Assembly (NCBI GenBank): GCA_003116995.1 | Contig: BDSL01000002.1 | Coordinates: 890,001 to 954,000, forward strand | Reading direction: 5' to 3' | DNA from: Yamagishiella unicocca | Lineage: Eukaryota > Chlorophyta > Chlorophyceae > Chlamydomonadales > Volvocaceae | Length of the DNA stretch: 64,000 nucleotides | Part shown: piece by piece, positions 45,738-56,797 of the stretch | How the letters are laid out: every line of letters begins with the position of its first letter | Position numbering within the stretch: position 1 is the stretch's first letter | Program-made: the position numbers and the translations under genes | Notes under the pieces: generated by a model | Seen by the model: only the letters and a program-made list of their open reading frames with translations | The model's database searches: none | Told to the model about the DNA's origin: nothing

Positions 45738-48406
45738 TGGAGCGAGGCGACTGAGGCCGCGGGTGGTGGTGGTGGTGGTAGTGGTTGGGCTTTCGGCGAC
45801 CTGGTGAGGAACTGCCGTAGGCCAGCCCAGTGCATGTGGACGCATCCGTCGGTGGCCCTCTGTTCAACAGAGTCGGGGTTCGTGGCGAGCGACGCGGGGG
45901 CCGCCGGGGTTGCGGCTTGGTGATGATGATTGCGTGGGAGACTCCGCCAGCAGTGACAGCGCGTAGGGAGCTATGAGGGGTAGTGGGTGCAAGAGGCCGC
46001 GAGGAGGGCAGCCGTTGGTTCTTTGGCATTATGGGATGGGCGTCGTTAGGGGGACATGTTGCACGGCCAAGCTCTGTGCACAAGCAAGGGTGCCCCGGGT
46101 CTGCAGTACCGCTGCTTGGACCTCTTTCCTTGGCGGCCCCATCCTTGCGCACGCTGGGCGGTTTCCTAGACGGAAGCCACACAGGGACCTTACCCACACT
46201 GGAACCCACGCGGGGCGCGCGGACGCGAACAAGCGGCATTAGTACTAGTCACTCTGGACGAGTTTGGACCCGTGTGCGCTTCCTGCTTGTTACTGGACTG
46301 GATGACCGAACCCAGCGACGCCTTCAGCGCCGGTAGAGTATCGTTATCGTGCTGTGCTGGATTTCGACACCGCCAGGGGGAGGTTGCAGTGGGGCGGCTC
46401 AAGCCCCATCGCTCGCCCACAAATGCATTTCGTAGGCAGCTGGGCTTCGCGTCATTACGGCTACGTACGTTAGATGCTCCGACCAGGCTGTAGTAGGTAG
46501 TAATACTACGGGCTCAAGACCAAAGGAAGAGACTGTAGCTGGTGGTGCAAAGTCCTGACCAAAAGTTGTTGCCGACGGTCGCAGGCGCGAGCGGGAAGGC
46601 GCTATCCGCAACCATATTCCTGCAACCATATCCCCCTGTACGCGGGGTCCCTGCTGGTGCTAAACCTGCCGCCAGCCTTGCAATTTGACGGATTTAGGGC
46701 GGAGGAGAGGCGGGGCCTCATCGGAGCAAACGCCACCGACCTAGACAGAACGAAGGCATCGGGTGACGGGGCCGCGCATGGAGTGTGAAGGCACTTCGAA
46801 GTGCGCGCTCAACATGGGGCCCAACGCGACGAGACCAGCACCGATCAAAACTGACTGCTACGATAAAGTACAGGTAGGTACACTGGACCTGACTGGACCG
46901 AGGCAAGTGGCACCAATCGGGCCTCCCAGTACCGGGAACTGGATATTTAATTGCCATAACAGAGTATCCTCATCCTCCCCCATAAGTAGTTTGGCGCAGT
47001 GGGGCGCTAGTGTCGGCTAGTGTTCACGTGTGAAGTCGATTCCTTCAACTCACTTCACAATTGAACCCTTCTTACAGGGACCGGTAGGATGTGTCATGTG
47101 CATTGTTAATATTTTGTATCACGACTTCATGACGGTCGTTAAGCCTCGTGGACAATGGGCGGGCACATATTTTTCGGTCGACGCCGATTACGACTGCTGT
47201 TGAAATGTTTCATACAAAGAGACGCAAGAGGAAGCGTCCAAGGTATATTGGATCAAACATGTATATGTGGCGGTTGAGAGCGGAGTTGGTGCAGCTATCC
47301 CACAAACGCCCAGGCCAACCATCTTTGCATTGTTTTGGCATACGGCATGGGTAAGAGACATCGGTTGCCATCCATCCGTTTTACAGCATACCGCTTCGCG
47401 TAGCCGCCAGCCGTCACCTGCACGCGCTCCAGCCAGGAAGTAAGGGTGTGATTGTCTCGTTGAACAAGTCCTTCCATGAACCCTAAACAATTCGCGGATG
47501 GCATTCCTGTGAGCGGTACGAATTTTCCAATGGACATAACATTTATACTCACCCGCGCGGTCCCAAACGAGCTCGCCGAGCTTGTATAAGCACCCCCCAT
47601 CACCGTGTATAAGCATTTCACGGAAAACTGTTCACGTAATCTACAAGCAATGCGCCCCAGCTCGCAGTAGGCGACCTTAAGTAAAGCCGGTGCCTGCCGG
47701 TGCTGGAGTTAGACAGGGCAGGGTGTATATAGTGAAGGCTATGGCTTTGCGGAATAGTGAGAAGTGTCGCTGCACAGCAGGTAGTAGTGTATTCCGATGA
47801 CTCGCCCCTACGGGCACTGCTGCAACAGCTATCGTGCGTAGAACAATAATGTAGATAGATGCAGCATCTAGTAACCAACATCTCCTTCTCGCGTCATCTT
47901 TTAGCCGACCTACCTAGCCTGCTGCTGTCGTTCAGTTGTCCCCAACATTTCCCAAGCTAGCAGATGAACCCTACCTGCTCTACCATTTATCATTGCAGTA
48001 TCCCATAACGCAAGTTAGGATAACCGCAAATCCCACTCAACAATTACAATCAGCTGTGCTTACTCCGGCTGATGAGGGTGAAGTGGTGATCGCTCGACAA
48101 CGGGGGTTACTTTGCCCGTTTGCCCGCGCGTGGTAGGTTCCGTCTGTTCTGTTGCGCATTGGACATCGCTGGCTTCCGCTCCTTTATAGGCAGGCCAGAG
48201 CGAGTGTTGTACTAAGAGGTAACGCTGTCTAGCCGCGACAGGCATCGATCGACCGAAAAAGAAGCCTAAGTGTATAAATACGCCCTTACCGCAGCCCATC
48301 GCCGTAAGGGAGCCGGCGCTGGCGTCCAGCAGACATCTCGACCTTCTAGCTAGTAAACGGAGGCCCAAGCTAGCCGGGACAGGTCCTCAAGCCAAGGAGT
48401 GGGCAC
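45738..48406. other. Gene-poor intergenic region
   Basis: No gene is supported in 2.7 kb between two plus-strand genes. It holds the CDK 3' UTR and the promoter of the next gene. Composition is mixed, with AT-richer parts near 46900-47200 and 47900-48060. Short open frames on both strands lack motifs. An unrecognised small gene cannot be excluded. Confidence 0.45.
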
Positions 48407-49613
48407 ATGAAGCAGCAGCAGCAGGTCGCGTGTGTTATCGATGCCGACAAGCAAGAGGAGGCGGTGTTCCTGAGCGAGTCCCTGATAGAGGACTACAAGG
48501 ACAAGGCCAGATCTCTGGGTGAGCTTCCATGGAAACTACGAGCATCCCTTGCGTGGGGCACTGCGCACATGCCTTACGGATATATAGGTATCGATCGCTT
48601 TGCTGCGAAGCGGATCCATCCATCGGCAAGACACACATGTACGTGCTATGAGATGAGATAGTATAGTCCCACTCCGACATTCTTGCACCGACATTCTTGC
48701 ACCAGAAGAGAGACCCTCGCCTCCGCCGCAAAGTAATGATGCCACCTGCTGAGGAATGAACCGGCTGCACGTCAACACCACCCAACCACCTGCGCTGCCT
48801 GGCCTACCTGCCTTTACCCCTCCTGCCTAACCCCTCCTACCTGCCCCTTCCTGCGTGCCTGCAGGCCTACTGAGCCCCAGCATGCAGGTGCTGTGCCAGC
48901 TGCGCAAATGGGCTCCAGTGCATGCCAAGGAAGTGTCCGACTCGCAGCCCAAGCGCTCCAAGACCCGGGACTTGGTCAGCACGGGCGCCGCGTCCCTTGC
49001 CAGCAGCGTGGTCCCGTTCACCGGGGTCTTGGTTTCCGTGCCCTTCGCGCTCTACGAGTGCTTTTCATACCTCATGGATATTGGCCTGGTGAGGAGAGTT
49101 GACAAGGCCACGCTCACTGCCAGCTTTAAGAAGCACTTCGAAGCGCGCAGCAACGAGCAGCAGGAGCAGGGAGATAGTACCAGGCCCGAGGCAGCCGCCG
49201 CGGGCGGCAGCACCAAGCCCGCTGATGAGGGCGTGAAGGCCGCTGTGGAGGGCGCAATCCTCGATGTGATCAAGAAGTTCGGCGGGGACTGGATAACGGA
49301 GGGGTCGAAGGACCTGGTGATCCTCATAATGGAGGAGGCCGCGTTGGAATGGGCGAGTCTCGTGCCGGGCGCAGCGGTGCTGCTGTGGCCGGTCAAGTTC
49401 TGTCTGCAGCGGCACCAGCTCAAGGAGTTCCGGAAGCGCATGGACGAGAAGGCCCTTGTGCGGCACCAGCTGTGGGTGGAGCAGAACCAGGAGATGCTGC
49501 TCCAGGAGGCGGAAGATGCAGAGGCTACTACTGTTGACGTCGTCCGGATCCAGAGCACGTGTAAGCTACAAAGGAGCCGGTGCATCGTGGATGCGACTTG
49601 GAAATCTGTGTAG
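48407..49613 (+). CDS. Unrecognised two-exon protein with hydrophobic segments
   Basis: Exons 48407-48518 and 48865-49613 join in phase 1 (SLG-LLSPS) into 286 residues. I do not recognise a family. The first exon is acidic and Gln-rich (MKQQQQVACVIDADKQEEAV). Residues about 70-105 form a hydrophobic stretch (AASLASSVVPFTGVLVSVPF, then ALYECFSYLMDIG), and a second lies near LVPGAAVLLWPVKFCL; these could be membrane-associated helices or an amphipathic bundle. The middle (about 110-165) is charged and Ala/Gln-rich. The C-terminal half is rich in Lys/Arg/Glu helices. The open frame of 249 codons in exon 2, codon-periodic GC at third positions and a clean GTGAGC donor support coding. It stands alone, with more than 1.7 kb of empty sequence on each side. 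Confidence 0.6.
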
Positions 49614-51360
49614 AGCCGGCAGCAGGCAGGCCCGAGTAAACTGCTGGTTAGTAGGAGATGTTATTACGTGGGCCTGATCACAGCGAGCGCACCGCGGCGA
49701 CATATGTCCCCCTGCGGATGGATGCCCTGGCTGGCTACAGATAGGTAGCGTGCCAGCGACGACGACGTCCTACGTAGGTACATATGTGGCTAGCTGGCTA
49801 GGTTGACAACATACGTAGCCCTCCGGTCGGCTCGTTCTTCATGGTTTGGCGTCATTCTGGGCCGGGTTGGCTCGTTATTATTAAGGGTTTAGCGCACAAT
49901 AGGACTCACGTGTGAGCCCCTAGAACGAGCAGCCTGGTGAGGTAGGCTAGGTAGGTTACGTTGGTAGGATGTACGTACGCGCAGCAGAAGTGTGGTAGGA
50001 CGAGCCGGCTGCCGGTGGACTTTAGCAGAGGTGGTAGGTCGAAGGATTATAGGAGCGAGGCAGAGCGGCCAGCAGTCTGCCGGATTTCCTTAGTGCATGC
50101 GCGTGCAGGCATATTGTATTCTATTGTATTGCGTTACAGGAGTAAGGCCCCGAAGCCCTTCCCATAATCCCCACAAACCGAGGTCAAGGGGCGCAGGCGT
50201 GGCGTCCCAGCAGACCGTATGGTCACGATTACAAGGTGGCCTATCGGCGATTGCTGGGCGACGGTGCTGAAAGGATGCGTGAGTCGGTGGTATTAATCAT
50301 GTGGCTTTCAACCATTTATTAGGTACGTACTGCTGCTGGGGTTCATTCAAGGTATGTCCACTCTTCGCTTCTGCGTTTCGCACGTACCTGTAAGCATTTT
50401 ATTGAAACATTCAGCCGATGCGGTAGCGGTGTCAGGCGGGTGGAAATGAACACGGCTTCAGGCCTCCGGCAGCAGCAGCTAGGAACACAGCAGGAACCCA
50501 CCTGCCTAACCTCGTTCCCGTCGTCTTCCCACCCGCCCTTTTGATGACAAACTTCCACAACTCAAAAGCATTGTGTGGTTTGAGGTCGCTTGTAAGAACG
50601 AATTGAGGTATGGGCGACAGGAGTCCAGGATCACTGGCTGGGTGCACGGGGGGTCGGCGGTAACACGGGCAACTTCGTCATGTTTGCAGGGATGGCGCTA
50701 ATACGGTTTTGTGTGCGGACAAAATCGTGCTTCGTCGGCCTAAACATGGCCGCCTCCGATGTCTTCTCCCAAAGCCTTCATCAACGACGTTTTGTTGTTT
50801 GCGTTTAGCTATACGACCGTTGCAGCGTATCCACTCACAGAAGTGATTAGTGTGGATAATCCCTATACCGGTAGCAAGGCACGGACGAGGTAGGTGGAGG
50901 AAGGATGGTTCGGATAGGCTGGTCCTGTGCCTTCCATCGGTCTTCCACGCCGTATCGGATGCCCGGCGGGTCCGGTCCTTGCTCGTCGCGAGTTTAAGTG
51001 ACCCTGCACCAGCCAGTGCGGCCCGCAGGTGGCTGGTCCCGCGGGTCCACCACACGCTACATCGCCTGACCTACATGCCCACCATCATCACGTGGAACGC
51101 ACCACCGGTCCCGCATCCATCCGACACAGAACAAGGCAACAAGCAATGCAACAAGTCAACGCCTGACACTACCACGCCGGTTGCGGCCGCGCGCCACAGA
51201 ACCCGCGGAACCCGATTTCCCCAGCTTCCCCGCCGTACGCCCAGCCCCTCCACTCGTACGGCACCGGTGTGCCTCCCCCCGGTGCCCGCTCTCCTCCATG
51301 CCCTCCACAGCGTCCAGGCAGCCCATACCGTCCCCCGGCTGCCCCTCGTTCCGTCGCCTC
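49614..51360. other. Convergent intergenic region
   Basis: No gene is supported. It contains the 3' ends of the unrecognised gene (+) and the beta-lactamase-fold gene (-). A stretch at 49740-49980 is rich in TACGTA and CTAGGTAGG words without forming a regular array. Confidence 0.5.
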
Positions 51361-54290
51361 TTACACCGGCGGCCCGTCCTCCTCAGCCCCTCTTGATGCC
51401 GCCAGGAAGGTGTACGTGCCGCCCACGCTGCAGGGTTGGAAACGGCCCGGGAAGGCGGCGGCAAGTGCGGCCTGTGGAAGCGCGGCGAGGGGCAGGGGAC
51501 GAGCGGGAGGTGGGTTGCGGGCAGCTGCGGAAAAGTGGTGTCTTTCCAGAGTCGCGTCCACGTGTTCCCCAGCCTCCCTCCGGGTGTGCCACCTCGGTGC
51601 GACTCCCCATTGCATCATGGTCAGCGGTCAGCTCGCAATGGTGGGACCACGCATCCGGTCGTCAGGAAAGCGCTGCCAGGCGCACTGAATCCTCCTCCCT
51701 CCCTCGCTCCCTCCCTGCCTCCCTCCCTCCTCCCCTCCTTGTTGCCAACCTTTGCCCTCCAGCCGGTGCAGTGCCCCGCCACCACCAGATGCGGGTCCAG
51801 CTTCCGCAGCGCCTCCACCGTCTCCGGTATGCGCGACTCCATCGGGCGACTAGCCAGGTGCAGGCCTGGGCCGCCGGCGGAGGTGAATATCAGTGAATAT
51901 CAGTGAATATCAGTGAATATCAGTGAATATCAGCAAGAGGCGTGGGGTGGACCGTCGGTCGGATGCGGGGCGGCGGGGAACGCGGCCTCGCCCCACGACT
52001 CCCTGCGCTGCGGTGTCCGCTCCCCAGGGAGCGACCTCCAAGAACCCACCTGCCCAGGAGCTCGAGCTCACGCCGTCCGCCCTGGGAGCGAGGGCCTGCA
52101 CTCCGCCCCGCCCCGTCCTAGCCTCACCTAGCCTACCGGATACTTCGCCTCACAACACCGACGCGCGTTGCTAAGCTGCCCCACCCTGGCCCGCCCCGCT
52201 CAGCTCACCTCCCATGACTCCGAACACTGGCCCCTGCGACACCTCCTTGGCGTGTGTCACCACGTTGACGATGCCAGCGTGGGAGCAGCCGCTGAACACC
52301 ACCGCGCCCTGGCCTGGGAGGGAGGCGGGGAGGGGACACGTGGTGGGAGGTCGTGCAGCAGTCACGAGGTGGGGGGTCTGGAGCTGCAGGTCGCTGGTGG
52401 TGGGTGATGGCTGTGTGGAGTGCGGGCAGGTGCGAGTGGCACAGGTGGGGGCTAGGCGGGGCGCCGGCGGCGGCAATGACGGTGGGTGTGTTGGTGGGTG
52501 TATGGCCCACCCCCTCCCCTCCCCACCCCCTCCCCTCCCCGCCCCCTTCCCTCCCCGCCCCTTCCCTCCCCGCCCCTTCCCTCCCGCCCCTTCCCTCCCC
52601 GCCCCTCCCCGCCCCGCCCCCTTCCCTCCCCGCCCCTTCCCTCCCCGCCCCTTCCCTCCCCGCCCCTTCCCTCCCCGCCCCCTTCCCTCCCCGCCCCTTC
52701 CCTCCCCGCCCCTTCCCTCCCCGCCCCTTCCCTCCCCGCCCCTTCCCTCCCCGCCCCACCTCCCCGCCCCTTCCCTCCCCGCCCCTTCCCTCCCCGCCCC
52801 TTCCCTCCCCGCTCCACTCCCCGCCCCACCTCCCCGCCCCACCTCGCAGCCGCACCGCCAGGTAGCGCTCCTCCATGATGAAGGGGTCCAGCCGCCAGGT
52901 GCCGTCAGGCTGGGGGGTGAGGGCACCAGGAGGGGGCCAGGAAGGACGTGCGAGGCTTGCCGTACCCACACCCGCACGCCACCCACCTCACCCCACCACC
53001 TCGCTGCCGCCCACCATCCGTCACCCACCACCCCCTGTCATGCCAAATGCGCCCCAGCCACAACCCACAACCCACAGAGCGCCACCTCACGCAGTTTCCT
53101 CCCCTACGTCCCTTTATCACCAGCTCCCGTACAAAGCCCTCGCGCAACCCAAACACACCTGCCCACCCCGCCACACCTCGCACCCACCCCGCCATATCCC
53201 GCACCCACCCCGCCACACCTCGCACCCACCCCGCCACATCCCGCACCCACCCCGCCACATCCCGCACCCACCCCGCCACATCCCGCACCCCGCTCACTCA
53301 CCCCCAGAGTCGCATGCCCCGGCTGCCCTGTTTCGAAGCTGGTGATCCGCGGTATCACCCCCGACACAAAGAAGCAGTCCCGCAGCAGGGTGTGTGGACC
53401 CGACTGCACGTCCAGCAGGCAGCCGGGCAGTGCTAGCTCGTCCCAGGTGGGGTCCTGGGGGCGGAGCAGGGAGGAAAGATGGGCGGAGCCGGCGAACCGA
53501 GCGGCTGGCGCGGGGGGTGCGAAGGAGGGGTAGCTTGCAAGTAGGGAGGGGGTATGCTTCGGTTGGGGCGGTGTATCCCGTGTTGTGCGGCGGAGGGTTG
53601 GCGGCTGGCACTCCCGCCTGAGTGAGGCTCCTTGCTGACGGCCCACAACGGCCTCAACCACGTCCGCTCGACTGCACTACCGGTAACCAGCCGGCCCCTC
53701 CCCGCCCTTCCCCTCGCCTACCTCATTAAACGGGATGGCCTTCCCCGCCGCCCCCACCAGCAGCCCCCGCCGCAGCGGCCGCTCCGGGTGCAAGTCGAAC
53801 ACGAAAGGCTCCGGCCAGGGTTGGTCCTGTGGCTCCGCGTCGGGCCGGGACGTGGGCTGGGAAGTGGGCTGGCTGCAGGCGGGCTCCACAGCCCGGGGCG
53901 CGGCGGCGCCGGCTGCGGGGGTGGCGGCGGCGGCGGCGGTGGCACTGGCTGCGAAGGCGGCGGCGGTTGCGGGGGCGAGTCCCGCCATGCTGCCGCCTTC
54001 CGTGGGATCCGGGGCTCCAGGGGGGTTGCGGCGGGTGCCGGTGCCGGTGCGTGTCGCTGACGCCGCCTTCGCCACTGCCAGCAGCCCCACGCTGTGATCC
54101 ACGTGCCTGGGGGGGTGCCCAGCCGGTTGAGCGGCAAGCCGTGGGTGGGCACATCGCACGGAGTGGAATGGAGGGGCGGGGGAGGATCAGGGCTTGCGGG
54201 CGCAGCGGGTCGCCAGCTGGCCGGGTGTGCCAGGTGCGGTCGGAGCGAGGCATTGAGGGGGAGCAAGCCAGCGGGGCCCCGTTGCAGTGG

Positions 54291-54338
<48 letters not shown>

Positions 54339-55256
54339 CCCGCCTGCCCGCCTGCCCGCCGGTTTCCTGCCTGGGTGCTACATACATACATCCTGGCCCC
54401 CGCCCGATCCCGCTGCCTCGCCTACACCCTTGCCGCCCCCGTCCCCTCCTCTCCTGCCCCCTCCTCTCCTGCCCCCCCCCCCTCGCCGCCCCCTCACCAG
54501 TGGCTCAGCACCGCGGCGCCCACCCCCTCCAGCTGCACCCCCAGCAGCTCCGCATTGCCCGCCCACAGCTCCTCCCGGGGGCCCCCGTCGAACAGCACCC
54601 GCACCACGTCGCCGTCGGAGGTGGTGGCGGCCACCAGCAGCGACAGCCCGTGGCCCGCCAGCAGCGAGCGGCGGAAGTCCAGGGAGGGCCATTCGCCGGC
54701 TGCGACGCGCTGCGGGGAGGAGGGAGGGAGAGTTGGCACACGTGCCGATGGTGGGTGGGCGGGTGTATATCATGGCGGCTTGGGAGGGGGCGGGGAGGGG
54801 GGCGAGGCGGGTGACAGGGTTTGCTGCCTGTGCTCGTGAGAAGGGCAGCAGGGTTCGTCCGGACGACCTAGAAGCAGAGATGGTAACTGCTTCACCCGGC
54901 GGAGCTCCATGATCTAGACCTTGGCTCGCCCCGCCCCGCCCCGGGTGTGTTTCGTAACCCCATCCCCTCCGAGGGATCCCCGCGCCCACCTGCACGCCCG
55001 CCGTGAACTCCGATTGGTACAGGGTGCTAGATGAGGAGTCCAGGGAGGGGTCGCAGCAGGCGCACGGAGACGAGAGCCCATCCGTCTCATTGTCGACGAT
55101 CACCGTCACAGTCACTCGCTCGACTGCCTGCAGTCGCGACCAAACATCGCGCGCCGCAGCCAGCTCATCGACGTTATACGCGCCTTGCTCGTCCACCGGG
55201 TTGGCTGCATCGCCGGGCTCCGGAAGAACTGGGCTGACGATTTCGCCGCTGGCCAT
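51361..55256 (-). CDS. Metallo-beta-lactamase-fold hydrolase, DHPPS-like
   Basis: Exons 54990-55256, 54498-54709, 53722-54106, 53302-53454, 52843-52909, 52209-52313, 51750-51865 and 51361-51471 join into 471 residues. The metal motif SHWHVDH (His159, His161, Asp163, His164) forms across the exon 2/3 junction. Further ligands are GCSHAG (His373) and AGHCTGW (His428). The order VTVIVDNE, HGLSLLV, VLFDGG, NAELLGV, SHWHVDH, FSGCSHAGIVN, MGGLHL, IPETVEALRKLDPH, SVGGTYTF is that of archaeal and bacterial proteins annotated as 7,8-dihydropterin-6-methyl-4-(ribofuranosyl)aminobenzene-phosphate synthase-like; that enzymatic label is doubtful in algae. An Ala/Pro-rich insert of about 80 residues follows the HxHxDH motif. 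Introns carry 10-, 15- and 21-bp arrays and a TGCC microsatellite. No targeting peptide is obvious. Confidence 0.82.
51883..51932. repeat. 10-bp tandem repeat, 5 copies
   Basis: Five perfect copies of GTGAATATCA in intron 6 of the beta-lactamase-fold gene, about 17 bp from the 3' splice site. Confidence 0.95.
52510..52840. repeat. 15-bp-type CCCCGCCCCTTCCCT array
   Basis: A dense pyrimidine-rich array in intron 5, with mostly 15-bp units and some longer or shorter variants. It ends at the 5' splice site after exon 5. Confidence 0.85.
53162..53290. repeat. 21-bp minisatellite, about 6 copies
   Basis: In intron 4 of the beta-lactamase-fold gene. Units contain CACCCACCCCGCCACA and TCCCG. It begins about 10 bp inside the 5' splice site at 53301 in the gene sense. 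Confidence 0.95.
54294..54352. repeat. TGCC tetranucleotide microsatellite
   Basis: About 10 perfect TGCC units followed by CGCC/TGCC variants, in intron 2 of the beta-lactamase-fold gene. Confidence 0.95.
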
Positions 55257-56797
55257 AGTAATATGAGGCTCTTGGAAAGGTTACTGCTACAAAATTGAGG
55301 CGAAATGAGGCGGGCTGCTCCTGGCTCGGCTAGAGGTGTTGCGCGTTTCGATTTGACGGTTGGTCAGGAAGAGCCGCGCGGATGCAGGCTGTGTGTGCTT
55401 CCTGGATAACGTCAATAACTTGTACGTTGTAAGCGCTGAGAAGTTACGGCGGACATCATGCGTCGATGCACTCTGTACACAATGCGCGCGGCTAGCCAGT
55501 CGGCCAAACAAAGACGTGTCCTGTATAGAGTCAGTCAGAAACAAACAGGGAAGCGCTTCTCAAGGCGTAATAAGGTTTTGGCTCGGCAGTTTGGTCTCTC
55601 CCATAACGGTTAACATCTCTTCACTTGCCACAGTAAGGTAACGCCGACGCGCCGAACATACCGATACAAGCAAATCCAACTGCAGAGAGCACACCGGTAC
55701 TTCTACTTCCTACTGGGCGGACTGTTGCCCCGGCGCTGCCTGACCTGCGCCATGGCTGCTGGGCTGGCGTCCACTCGCCGCTGGCTTCCTGGCGTCAGGC
55801 GGTGCACCCAGCGCCTATGCAACATCCGCCTAGTGGTCAGGGACCCAGCGCCTAGCCAACGCCCGGCCAGCGGGCCCGACCTTGGTTTCGGAGGCGCTCA
55901 TGTGTGTTCTGTATTCTGTATTCATGTGTGTTCTGTACATCAAGCTGCACGCCGCCCACCCAAGATCTCCGCTGCATCCAGCCCCCAAGTGTCCTGTCGT
56001 GGCTGAGTGTCGGCATCTCGGGGCGCTGGACGGTGATTGCGTGTTCGTGCGTGTTTGTGCCACCCGCCGCATCCAGCTGCAGTGTCACCGGTGCAACTGA
56101 CGGAGGCGCCTAGCTGGCAGCATCATTACGGCCTCCCTCCCCCTCCATGCGACCGGCGACACGGAAACACCCCATGCGTCTGGGTGGGTCGTGGCAGCGA
56201 TCAGGGGCTGGTGCGTTTGCCCTGACCTAGCGCATGAACTAATCCTGCGTCCTAGACGCCGTCTTCAACTGTACAACCGGTCTCCTGGCATGGAATGAAG
56301 GACGGTGGTGCATCACTGGCATGCTCTTCGCCGCGGTTGTCGTGATTTTCATTTTCGCACTTTCAATTGCTTGCCGCGCCTACCTTAGCCTCGTCGCTGT
56401 TGTCGTGAATCTCGATTCGACTGATAATAACATTTACATTCTGAACTTTTGACCAGGCGCGACTTAGCGAGGCGGCCCGCGGGTCGCTCGAGCCGCGGAT
56501 TCCTCTTCACCCGACAAATCCCACAACCGCCATGAAAATACCGAACGAACGCCAACATGTTGCGCGGCATACATTAACATGGTGTCCTTCTCACATTTAC
56601 CATATTTTCGGTCGCGGCCTAACACAGACGCAAGTTTGGCTGCCTTTTGAACGCATTTACTGTTTAGCTCAGGCAGCACGGGTCCCTCGGCGTTCCTATG
56701 CGCCCTCGGCGCTCACCGATAAGCTCAAAATAGCCGGTTCCAAGGCCTACATACCGGTACGCGAGACGACAACGGACGCTCGCACCTACCTGCATGC
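55257..56797. other. Divergent promoter region
   Basis: No gene is supported in 1.5 kb between the diverging beta-lactamase-fold gene and the next plus-strand gene. Confidence 0.5.

Noticed and set aside
52214..53533. 439-codon plus-strand proline-rich frame
   Set aside because: It is antisense to the beta-lactamase-fold gene and consists mainly of the CCCCGCCCCTTCCCT array.
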